A DNA stretch of 64,000 nt from CAUZIZ01 sp965218775 (GTDB taxonomy: Bacteria; Acidobacteriota; UBA6911; RPQK01; JAJDTT01), in assembly GCA_965218775.1 (NCBI GenBank), contig CBDCLS010000006.1, positions 2,542,001-2,606,000 on the forward strand, written 5' to 3'. The position numbers were made by a program, and so were the translations under genes. Within the stretch, counting starts at the first letter, position 1, and each line of letters begins with the position of its first letter. Of the stretch, positions 24,980 through 32,806 are shown one piece after another. A model generated the notes under the pieces. That model was not told where the DNA came from. It worked only from the letters and a program-made list of their open reading frames with translations, and ran no database searches.

Positions 24980-26511
24980 CGGATTACACCCTGGCGGACC
25001 TGGAAAGCTGGGCGGAGAGGATTCAAGCCGTGGCTCTGGACTTCGGGTTGGATTGCTACCCCCAAGAGTTCGAGATGAGTGACCATCATCAGATGCTGGG
25101 CTACATGGCCTACTCCGGTGCTCCTTGCCACTACCCCCATTGGTCTTATGGCAAGAGCTTCGAGAAGCTCAAGACCCTTTACGACCTCGGCGTCTCGGAC
25201 CTTCCCTACGAGATGGTGATCAATACCAATCCCTGCCTGGCCTATCTCATGCGAGACAACTCGCTGCTGCTTCAGATCCTGACCGTGGCCCACGTCTACG
25301 GGCACAACGATTTCTTCAAGAACAACTTCACCTTCAGGACCACCCAGGCCGATCACGCCCTGCCGTCCTTCAAGGCCCGAGCCCAGCGCATTCGCGGCTA
25401 TGTGGAGGATCCTAGCATCGGGATCGACCGGGTTGAATCCATGCTGGACGCGGCTCACGCTCTGGCGTTTCAGTGTCGTCGCAACCTCTCCGCAGCCCGA
25501 TCCTCCCCCGAAGCCCAGAAAGCCCGAATCCGGCAGCAATGGTGGGAAGCGTCTGGAAGCGATAACTCGGGAGCGGCCGAAGAGCCGGATGAGGAGGCTT
25601 TGCTGGAGGCGCTCAGAAAGACGCCTCTGGAGCCGGACGAGGACCTTCTACTCTTCATCCGGGACCATAACCCACACCTCGAGGAATGGGAGAGGGATCT
25701 GCTGACCATCGTTGACGAGGAGAACCGCTACTTCATCCCCCAGATCGAGACCAAGATCATGAACGAGGGCTGGGCCAGCTACTGGCACAAGCGGATCCTC
25801 GATTCGATGGATCTTCCCGCCGAGCTGAAGATGGAGTTCCTGGTGCGCCATGCCCAGGTGCTCTCACCCCATCCCGGTGGGCTCAATCCCTACCACGTGG
25901 GCTACTCCATCTGGAATGCGCTGCGCATCTGGTATGACGGAATGCTGGATGCAAAGCTCCTGCGAAGCGACGAGCACGACCTCTTCCAGCAGATGAGAGA
26001 GGACTTCGAAGAACGGGACGCCGTTCCCCCAGATAGCGGAGAGAAGTCGGGAGAAGAGCTCCTTTTTGAGGTGCGGGAGACGGACCGCGACACTTCTTTC
26101 CTGAGACGCTTCCTGACCCCGGCGCTGATGCAGGAGCTGGACCTGTTCCAGCATGAGTCCAAACGGGGTCCAGCCGGCCAGAACCTGCGGGTGGTGACGC
26201 AGACTTCCGACGAAGGCTGGCGCGAGATCAAGGAAACCCTCATCCGAGCGGTGGGAATGGGCTCCTTTCCCGTGATACGGGTGGAGGATGCGAACCAGGG
26301 TGGCGACTCCACGCTGCTGCTGGGACACTGCCACGACGGCCGGGACCTGGAGCGGGAGGAAGCCGAGAAGACCCTCAGGTACGTCCATCGGCTCTGGGGA
26401 AACCCAGTGATCCTGCAAACCCGGATCAATGGCAAGGGCACCCGGGTGACTGTCGATAGCGCCGGGGAAGTCTCGATTGAAACCGGTTCCGCAAAAGGCG
26501 CCGCAGCCTGA
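24976..26511 (+). CDS. spoVR: SpoVR family protein
   Basis: 511 residues with hallmark blocks of SpoVR/YcgB: FGLDCYPQEFEMSDHHQMLG, ARCHY-like YSGAPCHYPHWSYGKSFEK, YGHNDFFKNNFTFR, MNEGWASYWHKRILDSMDLP and the HPGGLNPYHVGYSIW region. Length is typical. SpoVR is needed for spore cortex formation in Bacillus and is part of a PrkA-YeaH-SpoVR stress set in non-spore-formers, which is the likely setting here. The start overlaps the previous stop (ATGA). Confidence 0.95.
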   Translation: MTDYTLADLESWAERIQAVALDFGLDCYPQEFEMSDHHQMLGYMAYSGAPCHYPHWSYGKSFEKLKTLYDLGVSDLPYEMVINTNPCLAYLMRDNSLLLQILTVAHVYGHNDFFKNNFTFRTTQADHALPSFKARAQRIRGYVEDPSIGIDRVESMLDAAHALAFQCRRNLSAARSSPEAQKARIRQQWWEASGSDNSGAAEEPDEEALLEALRKTPLEPDEDLLLFIRDHNPHLEEWERDLLTIVDEENRYFIPQIETKIMNEGWASYWHKRILDSMDLPAELKMEFLVRHAQVLSPHPGGLNPYHVGYSIWNALRIWYDGMLDAKLLRSDEHDLFQQMREDFEERDAVPPDSGEKSGEELLFEVRETDRDTSFLRRFLTPALMQELDLFQHESKRGPAGQNLRVVTQTSDEGWREIKETLIRAVGMGSFPVIRVEDANQGGDSTLLLGHCHDGRDLEREEAEKTLRYVHRLWGNPVILQTRINGKGTRVTVDSAGEVSIETGSAKGAAA

Positions 26512-26548
26512 TTCTCCTTTCCAAGTATCCGGGCGTGTATCCACTTAG

Positions 26549-26598
26549 CATCTCAGAGCATATAAAAATATATATTTTTGACATCTCAGTACATATAA
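26549..26598 (+). promoter_or_regulatory. Operator-like direct repeats upstream of vapBC
   Basis: CATCTCAGAGCATATAA (26549-26565) and CATCTCAGTACATATAA (26582-26598) repeat with a 33-bp step (about three helical turns) around an AT-rich core containing TTGACA (26578-26583). Type II antitoxins bind such repeated sites to repress their own operon. The exact promoter boxes are uncertain. Confidence 0.5.
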
Positions 26599-26613
26599 GA
26601 TAGCCTTTTGTTT

Positions 26614-26835
26614 ATGCGAACTACCCTAGACCTCCCCCAAGACCTTTTGGAGGAGGCCCGGACTCGCCTTGGCTACAAGTCCAAGACCGACACGGTTATT
26701 TTTTCCCTCCGGGAACTGGTGCGCCGACAGCGGATCGAGGATCTGAAGGACTTAATGGGCAAGGTCAAGCTGGATATCGATCTCCCTGAATCCCGTCGTC
26801 GGGTGTCCCTAGGAAAATCTCCGGACAAGGCGTGA
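26614..26835 (+). CDS. VapB-type antitoxin (DUF2191 family)
   Basis: 73 residues from ATG 26614: MRTTLDLPQDLLEEARTRLG, then TDTVIFSLRELVRRQR. This is the ribbon-helix-helix-like N-terminus of VapB/DUF2191 antitoxins, followed by a flexible toxin-binding tail (LDIDLPESRRRVSLGKS). It would bind the PIN toxin encoded next and the operator upstream. It overlaps the toxin start by four bases (GTGA). A TTG six bases upstream is a possible alternative start. Confidence 0.85.
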   Translation: MRTTLDLPQDLLEEARTRLGYKSKTDTVIFSLRELVRRQRIEDLKDLMGKVKLDIDLPESRRRVSLGKSPDKA

Positions 26836-27227
26836 TTTTCGTCGACACTTCTATCTGGATCGAGTTCTTTCGGGGCGGCGATGGTGTTCTGGCCAGTCGG
26901 CTGGTCCGGGATCTGGATCGAGACCAGGTGGCTCTGGCCGCGCCCGTCTATTTCGAGCTTCTCTCGGGAGCTTCCGGCGGCGACCACTCCCAATTGGAGA
27001 AGCTCTTGCCAGCCTTACCCATTTTCTACCCCACTTCGGAAACCTGGACCCGGATGCAGGACTGGATCCGGATAGCCGTCTCGGCTGGCCAGCGATTTGG
27101 CTTTGCAGACCTCCTCATCGGGGCCATTGCCGCTGGGGAAGGAGGCGAGGTGTGGTCCCTGGACAGCGATTTCGAAAGGATGGAATCTCTCGATTTTGTG
27201 GTTTGCTTGGGGCTCGAGCGGTCGTGA
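26832..27227 (+). CDS. vapC: VapC-type PIN-domain ribonuclease toxin
   Basis: 131 residues from GTG 26832. PIN-domain acidic residues are visible: Asp5 in FVDTSIWIEFFRGG, Glu in VYFELLSGAS (about 42), Asp in FGFADLLIGAIAA (about 93) and Asp in SLDSDFERM. VapC toxins are Mg-dependent RNases, often cutting tRNA or rRNA, neutralised by VapB. The overlap with vapB is typical. It is convergent with the next gene. Confidence 0.9.
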   Translation: MIFVDTSIWIEFFRGGDGVLASRLVRDLDRDQVALAAPVYFELLSGASGGDHSQLEKLLPALPIFYPTSETWTRMQDWIRIAVSAGQRFGFADLLIGAIAAGEGGEVWSLDSDFERMESLDFVVCLGLERS

Positions 27228-27291
27228 GGCCGCCGCGAGATATAAGGATAAACCCAGAAACTCCGAGTCGAGTCTCTTCAAGGGAACCTCC

Positions 27292-29646
27292 TCAGGCCTG
27301 GTTCGCCTCGACTCCGAAGTGGTGCAGCACGTTACGCATCAAAGTATGGAATCTAGAATCAGCTGAGAGGCCAGCGCCGGTAGCGATGCAGCCACCGTGG
27401 AAGACCCGGCCTCCCTGGGGTCGTTCCCAATAGATCATCTCACCCACCACGCCATGCTCGAGCGGCATCCAGTGCGCGTAGTAGTCAATTCCCCGGCGGC
27501 CCTTCTTGATGACCCGAGCCAGCGTCGTAATGCCTGACGGCTCCTCCGGAAACGACGCCCCTTTGGGAAAGTGTTTTGTGATCTGTCTGATCCAGGGCAG
27601 CCTCACGTCACACTCGTGACCGCCCACGCTGGGCCAACCACCGGGTCCATAGCCGAAGGTCTCACCTTTGTCGAGGCCTACCTTCTCAGGTTGTTGGAAC
27701 AGGAAATGGTCGGGTTGGTCCACCTGATAAACTCCGAACGACTCCCTTTCTCGATGTCCCCACCAGCCGATGCACTCCAGTCCCAGGACCTTCCAGGCCG
27801 GATGGCCGCAGTAGCGCATCAGGCTCCCCCGCTTCTTGTCGTGGCTGTGGTAGAGCTCGCCGACGGTGGCCGATTCACGCCCGCCGATCCGAGGGACCAG
27901 TTTTCGACACTCCATGACGCTGCCATCGTCGTCATAGGTCACACGCCAGAACATGGTGTTCCCTGACATGGCCACCACGTTTCCACCCTGGCGGAGAAAC
28001 TCGTCGACGCCCTCGTAGGCTTCGACCGACCAGTATTCGCTGTGACCGTTGATGACCAGGACCTTGTAATTCTGGAGCATAGCGGGATCGGAGTGCAGGT
28101 CGTAGTCGGTCACCACGTCATAGTCGTAGCCAGCTTCGCCCAACCAGATGTGGGCAAACCGCTCGACGCGCATCAGGTGGCTGTAGCCGACGTTGCTCCT
28201 GCTGAACAAGACGTCGGGCCCCGCCACTGGCCAGGGCATGTTCATGCCGAATTGGTAGGAAGGCTGGCCCTGATGATGGTTACGATAGCACGAGTATGAA
28301 GGAGCTTCCGGAACCACGTTGGGCAGACCCGTGGTACTCCAGAGCTGCCGGTCAGGCGCATTGGCTGCAAAAGGTGTCGCGCTGTAGGCGAGCCATGTAT
28401 TGGTCGAGCAGAGGACCAGGATCGGCGCCTTCGGCCGGTCGGGCGCCTTACGCACGATGAACGTCACGTGATACTTGAGGGGTTTGCCGTCGATCTTGAA
28501 GCGGAAGCGGCCTACATAGATGCCCGAGGGCGTCTCCTTCTGCAGTTGATAACGGTGCGTCACCTCCCAGCGGCAGTCGTAAAGATCGTCTGAGGCGAAG
28601 CGTATGGCATGGCCCCGGCTGACGTCGGTCGAGGGATCGTAGTCGCCGTAGCGCGGAATTGCCCCGCTGTCGAATGAGGGACCGCCGATCATCCAGGTCG
28701 CTCGATTGATGATCTCGCCGTGGTGGCCATGGCCACTGGCGTCAGCCACCTCGTTGCCCACTTCCTCGCTCAAGGGCCAACAAGCGATCACCCCTTCGCC
28801 TTCCGGCTGCTGGAGCCCCAGTTCCTGGAATCGCTGCTCCACTTCCTTCGCCGAGAGCGCCCGCTCGTAGATCACGGGCATGCACAGTTCCCCGTCGAGA
28901 AAAGTGTCCGCTCGACCCTCCTTGCCGGCGGCGGCCAGGCGGAGCGGTGTGCGGCCGGGTTTCAAGGGACCTTCAAAGGCCCAGCCGCTGTCGAACTTGC
29001 CATCCAGATAGAGCGTAGCCAGCTTGCCATCCCAGGTGACTGCAACATGGTGCCACTGTCGTGGCTCGAGTTTTGGCCCCGGCTGGAGCCAACTGCTGCG
29101 GAACTTTCCCCCGTCGCCCAGGTAGACACTCAAATAACCCCTGTGGTCCATGAGAACCGCAAATCCGCAGTCAGCCGACGGGTCGTAATTCGTGATCAAG
29201 CCCTGATCGGCATCCAGACGCCAGGGACAGACCCAGCACTCGAGCGTAATCGCCTCAATAGCCCGATCGGCCGGCAGCCCGTTCTCCACGTGCACGTAGG
29301 ACCCGGGATGAATTTCCTGCGGGCGCGGCTCGGTCTTGGGAAATGTGTGCAGTACCTGGTCACTCTCGAGATTATCGACCTGGGTTCCCAGCCGACAGAC
29401 CGAGAGCTCATAGGGAACCGTGCTGCTGACCCGAAAATGAACCGTATCACCTGCAGCGACGCTCTTTTCCGCGTACGCATGTATCCCCGAGACTCTCATC
29501 GGCAGGTGGGGCGGAATCACCGAAGCCTCACCAAGTGCTTGTAAGGTCGGCTCCTGTGCGCTCGCCGACTGTCGCATCCCCAAACCCGAAGCGGCGGCTA
29601 CTGCAGCCGCGGTCTCCTTTAGAAAGTCACGTCGACTTCCGGACAT
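27292..29646 (-). CDS. Tat-exported LamG / N,N-dimethylformamidase beta-subunit-like protein
   Basis: 784 residues from ATG 29646, with GGAG eight bases upstream. A twin-arginine signal (MSGSRRDFLKETAAAVAAAS) is followed by a beta-rich region and a LamG/concanavalin-like domain (YLDGKFDSGWAFEGPL, GRTPLRLAAAGKEGRADTFL). The large C-terminal domain matches the DMFase beta-subunit-like family: LVLCSTNTWLAYSATPF, AGYDYDVVTDYDLHSDP, VINGHSEYWSVEAYEGVDEF and GGNVVAMSGNTMFWRV. Family members have a glutamine-amidotransferase-like fold; the true dimethylformamidase is only one of them. With an added LamG and export signal it more likely acts on a periplasmic glycan or amide. The upstream frame extension lacks a start signal. 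Confidence 0.85.
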   Translation of the reverse strand: MSGSRRDFLKETAAAVAAASGLGMRQSASAQEPTLQALGEASVIPPHLPMRVSGIHAYAEKSVAAGDTVHFRVSSTVPYELSVCRLGTQVDNLESDQVLHTFPKTEPRPQEIHPGSYVHVENGLPADRAIEAITLECWVCPWRLDADQGLITNYDPSADCGFAVLMDHRGYLSVYLGDGGKFRSSWLQPGPKLEPRQWHHVAVTWDGKLATLYLDGKFDSGWAFEGPLKPGRTPLRLAAAGKEGRADTFLDGELCMPVIYERALSAKEVEQRFQELGLQQPEGEGVIACWPLSEEVGNEVADASGHGHHGEIINRATWMIGGPSFDSGAIPRYGDYDPSTDVSRGHAIRFASDDLYDCRWEVTHRYQLQKETPSGIYVGRFRFKIDGKPLKYHVTFIVRKAPDRPKAPILVLCSTNTWLAYSATPFAANAPDRQLWSTTGLPNVVPEAPSYSCYRNHHQGQPSYQFGMNMPWPVAGPDVLFSRSNVGYSHLMRVERFAHIWLGEAGYDYDVVTDYDLHSDPAMLQNYKVLVINGHSEYWSVEAYEGVDEFLRQGGNVVAMSGNTMFWRVTYDDDGSVMECRKLVPRIGGRESATVGELYHSHDKKRGSLMRYCGHPAWKVLGLECIGWWGHRERESFGVYQVDQPDHFLFQQPEKVGLDKGETFGYGPGGWPSVGGHECDVRLPWIRQITKHFPKGASFPEEPSGITTLARVIKKGRRGIDYYAHWMPLEHGVVGEMIYWERPQGGRVFHGGCIATGAGLSADSRFHTLMRNVLHHFGVEANQA

Positions 29647-30083
29647 TTGGTCGTCTCCAGTAAGGAAGGTTTCGATCCCTGGTCGCCAGTATACGCTGGC
29701 ACTCAGTATTAACAGAAGTGACACTCTCAACTTAAGCGGCAGCCGGCGGCGAGCCGAATCATTCGATACGGAAACCTTGGATCTGGTGTGGCGGTGGTCT
29801 CCAGGCCGCCGTTCTGAGCCAAAGGCTCGGAAGAAGGAGACTTCGGTCTGGAGACCAAAGCTACGTCCGCCGACGCGCTGCAGATTCGCACTCAGATTGG
29901 TTTTCTGGTAAGCTACACACGGTTGAGATTCCTCAACCTGCGGCGAACAACAGGTTCTCATGAGATCAAGCCGCTAATTACCATACCTTGTCTACTACTG
30001 TTGTGTGGGTAGGAACGTGGCACCGTGTTGTGTCTGTGTCTACTTGTACACAGTTCCCCGGTCTGCCTGAAAGCGATATAGTT
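29647..30083. other. Divergent intergenic region with dispersed palindromic repeat
   Basis: Separates the exported LamG gene from the DEAD-box helicase gene. It holds dispersed repeat copy A (29784-29874). The remaining sequence upstream of the helicase is AT-richer, as expected for a 5' leader, but no clear promoter boxes were fixed. Confidence 0.5.
29784..29874. repeat. Dispersed imperfect palindrome, copy A
   Basis: GTCTCCAGGCCGCCG ... GAGCCAAAGGCTC ... GACTTCGGTCTGGAGACC AAAGCTACG. The two arms are related in inverted orientation around the GAGCC/GGCTC core. Related copies lie at 34857-34943 and, as a partial copy in opposite orientation, at 42655-42692. All three are intergenic. Confidence 0.65.
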
Positions 30084-31376
30084 ATGTCTAATATTCAGTC
30101 CGAATCCGGTTCAGGATTCGAACAGTTCTGCTTGAACCATGCCTTGATGCGTGGAATTTCCGATGCCGGCTTCGTGAGTCCCCGACCCATTCAGGTGCAA
30201 ACCATTCCGGCAACGCTAGACGGACGCGATATTCTGGGTCTCGCGCAAACCGGTACCGGGAAGACCGCTGCCTTCGCACTTCCCGTCTTGGAAGGCCTCC
30301 TGGCGTCCCCGCAGCGGGGAGGGCCACGCGTGCTAATCGTTGCGCCGACTCGCGAACTGTCGAGCCAGATCAACGAGGAAATCAGGTTGCTGGCCAAGTT
30401 CACCCGGGTGAAAACGGCTACCGTTTTTGGCGGTGTTTCCTTCCGACCCCAGATTGCTTCACTCAGGAAAGGTCCCGAAATCATAGTGGCCTGTCCCGGC
30501 CGTCTGCTCGACCTTCACGGGCAGGGGGTGCTGCGTCTCGACCGGGTCGAGACCCTGATCCTGGACGAGGCGGACCACATGTTCGATATGGGCTTTCTGC
30601 CGGATATCCGCCGGATCATCGCCGCCCTACCTGCCCAGAGGCAAAACCTCATGTTTTCGGCAACCATGCCGGATGAGATTCGAACCCTGGCGAATCGAAT
30701 CCTGAAGGATCCCCATTTAGTAGATCTAAACCAATCAAGGCCGGTATCCACTATAATACACACACTTTATCCGATCGAAAGGAGCGACAAATTGACCCTC
30801 CTGAAGCACATCTGCTCGGAGAAGGGATTCATTTCGGCAATCGTCTTCACCCGGACGAAGTACCGAGCCAAGCGGCTGGCACAGCAGCTCGTGCGCGCCG
30901 GTCACCAAGCGGTGGCTCTGCAGGGCAATATGAGCCAGCCCCAGCGCGTCAGGGCGATGGAACGGTTTCGCCAGCGCCGATTCAATATTCTCGTGGCTAC
31001 CGACATTGCCGCCCGAGGGATTGATGTCGAGGGGATTTCACATGTGGTGAATTTCGATGTGCCCTCTACCGTCGATGCCTATACGCATCGAATCGGCAGG
31101 ACTGGAAGGGCTGAGCGGGAGGGACAAGCCTATACCTTTGTGACCCTTGATGACCGGCAACTTGTGGGTGCGGTCGAACGCCGGATCGGAGCCCGGATTC
31201 CACGTAGGACTGTGGAAGGTTTTTCGACGATCCATTTCCCTGAGAGCCAGTTGGAGGAAAGCCGTTCGCCCAGGCCGAGGCTCGAGAGGCAGTCAGCCCG
31301 GCCCAGGCAAGGCGCACGGGTTCCTGGGAAGCGTCGCCGTTCCAGGCGGCCCGGCTTCCACTTCCAGCCCCAATAG
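30084..31376 (+). CDS. DEAD-box ATP-dependent RNA helicase
   Basis: 430 residues from ATG 30084. All core helicase motifs are present: Q motif (GFVSPRPIQVQTIP), motif I AQTGTGKT, Ia PTRELSSQ, motif II LDEADHMFDMGF, motif III FSATMP, IATDIAARGIDVEG and HRIGRTGRAEREGQ. The C-terminus is a basic Arg/Pro-rich tail (about 45 residues), as in RhlE/CsdA-type helicases that bind rRNA or structured mRNA. Likely role: RNA unwinding in ribosome assembly, cold adaptation or decay. Upstream in-frame codons (from 29988) look like leader sequence. Confidence 0.95.
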   Translation: MSNIQSESGSGFEQFCLNHALMRGISDAGFVSPRPIQVQTIPATLDGRDILGLAQTGTGKTAAFALPVLEGLLASPQRGGPRVLIVAPTRELSSQINEEIRLLAKFTRVKTATVFGGVSFRPQIASLRKGPEIIVACPGRLLDLHGQGVLRLDRVETLILDEADHMFDMGFLPDIRRIIAALPAQRQNLMFSATMPDEIRTLANRILKDPHLVDLNQSRPVSTIIHTLYPIERSDKLTLLKHICSEKGFISAIVFTRTKYRAKRLAQQLVRAGHQAVALQGNMSQPQRVRAMERFRQRRFNILVATDIAARGIDVEGISHVVNFDVPSTVDAYTHRIGRTGRAEREGQAYTFVTLDDRQLVGAVERRIGARIPRRTVEGFSTIHFPESQLEESRSPRPRLERQSARPRQGARVPGKRRRSRRPGFHFQPQ

Positions 31377-31405
31377 CAGAATGGAATGCAGACGCTGAGA
31401 CAATA

Positions 31406-31669
31406 ATGCTGACCGTAACAAGGGAGGCTGGCGCCTATCTGGCCCAGATGCTCGCCAAGACTGCAAGTCCCGGGGATTCGGTCATCCGGATCAGTTTTGA
31501 TCGCGCCAAGTTCAAGATCAGACGCGACGAGCAGCGACCTGGCGATGCCACCTTCAGCTATAAGGGGAACGCGGTCCTGGTTCTGGATCAGAACACTTTC
31601 CAGCTTCTGGAGACAAGGACGCTAGATGCACTCCGGATCAACCGGGATGTGAAACTCGCATTGGACTAG
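31406..31669 (+). CDS. Small HesB/IscA-like protein without cysteines
   Basis: 87 residues. MLTVTREAGAYLAQMLAKTA, then GDATFSYKGNAVLVLDQNTF and LETRTLDAL follow the secondary-structure plan of HesB/IscA-type scaffold proteins. No cysteine is present, so Fe-S binding by the usual three Cys is impossible. Related Cys-less proteins are usually annotated as adhesin- or HesB-like. It lies 29 bases after the helicase and may be co-transcribed. The family call is tentative. Confidence 0.55.
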   Translation: MLTVTREAGAYLAQMLAKTASPGDSVIRISFDRAKFKIRRDEQRPGDATFSYKGNAVLVLDQNTFQLLETRTLDALRINRDVKLALD

Positions 31670-31715
31670 TCGAAATAAAGGTCCTGGGGATTTCTCGTCC
31701 TCTGACCAAGCACAT

Positions 31716-32726
31716 TCAAGCATGACTGCCTGAGGCGGATGCCAGTTCTTGCCACAGAACCGGAAGCCTGGCCAGGGCTTCTTTGGGTAGTGATCCGCGC
31801 GAGACACTGGCAGTGGCATGCTCCAGGTGATCCAGGGAGGAGAAACCCAACACCATGGTGGAGACCGACATTTGGCTGATGCAGAAACGCAGAGCGGCTT
31901 CCACCAGGTTTTCGGCCCACCCATCCCGAACGAGGGCCCGGAAAATCCGAGCGTTTTCTACATCGGCCGCATAGCCGTGTGTAGAGGTGATGGGATTGTC
32001 CCGTTTCATGCTGGTGGGGTGACGTTCCTCGGTGTCGGTCAGGGCTCCGGCAGCGAGGGCCCGGATTGCAATGACCCCCAGATTCTGGGACTGAGCGCGT
32101 TCCAGCAGACCGCTGAAGTTCTGAGCCGGATAGTCGACAGGCACCACTGCACCGGCGCTGGGGTTGAGGAGGTTGTAACAAACCTGGACGGTGTCCAGTC
32201 TTCCGGCATCGATGAGACGGTGTAGCGCGGCGATCTCACCCAGGCCGGTGATACCCCAGAAGCGAATCTTACCTTCCCGTTGCAGCTTCTCGAGGGCGGG
32301 TACGGCCTCGTCCACGACGTCCTCGACCGCGAGGAACGCTCCGTCCAGGCTGCGCCCCGGACCGATTCTATTGTGGAGTTGCAGAAGATCCACCTGCTCC
32401 CGATCCAAGCGCCGCAGGCTGGCTTCCAGGGAGCGGGCAACGGCACCTCCCACATCGTTCATCTCCAGAACCCCCAAACCGACCTTCGTGCCCACGTAGG
32501 GTTCGGCGGAAAGACGTTTGAGGACCTGGCCCAGCTGGATCTCGGATTCTCCCTGGCCATAGGACGGAGCGGTATCGAAGTAGTTGACCCCCAGCTCCAG
32601 AGCCCGAGCCACGGTCCGCTCTCGCTCACCGGGGTCGCCGCGAATAATCAGGCCTCCGGTGTCGCCACAGCCGAATCCCAGGAGCGAGACTCGCAACCTG
32701 CTTTTCCCGAGTGTGCGGTATTCCAT
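31716..32726 (-). CDS. Aldo/keto reductase family oxidoreductase
   Basis: 336 residues from ATG 32726 (GGAAG about 11 bases upstream). The N-terminus (MEYRTLGKSRLRVSLLGFGC), the catalytic Asp/Tyr region NYFDTAPSYGQGESEIQLG and a late helix with SVSTMVLGFSSLDHLEHA, where the phosphate of NADP would bind, are those of the AKR (beta/alpha)8 barrel. It would reduce sugar aldehydes or similar substrates with NADPH in the cytosol. It follows the glycosidase-like gene 32807-34294 on the same strand by about 80 bases, suggesting a shared catabolic role. Confidence 0.9.
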   Translation of the reverse strand: MEYRTLGKSRLRVSLLGFGCGDTGGLIIRGDPGERERTVARALELGVNYFDTAPSYGQGESEIQLGQVLKRLSAEPYVGTKVGLGVLEMNDVGGAVARSLEASLRRLDREQVDLLQLHNRIGPGRSLDGAFLAVEDVVDEAVPALEKLQREGKIRFWGITGLGEIAALHRLIDAGRLDTVQVCYNLLNPSAGAVVPVDYPAQNFSGLLERAQSQNLGVIAIRALAAGALTDTEERHPTSMKRDNPITSTHGYAADVENARIFRALVRDGWAENLVEAALRFCISQMSVSTMVLGFSSLDHLEHATASVSRGSLPKEALARLPVLWQELASASGSHA

Positions 32727-32806
32727 ACTTGCTTCTTCCGTCTGGCGGGTTTTGCTCTCGATCGACACTCACAGCGCGGCCACAGGAGGGCGGGCAGGCC
32801 AACCGA

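Noticed and set aside
28720..29544. Plus-strand 274-codon frame opposite the LamG/DMFase-like gene
   Set aside because: Shadow of a well-supported minus-strand gene.
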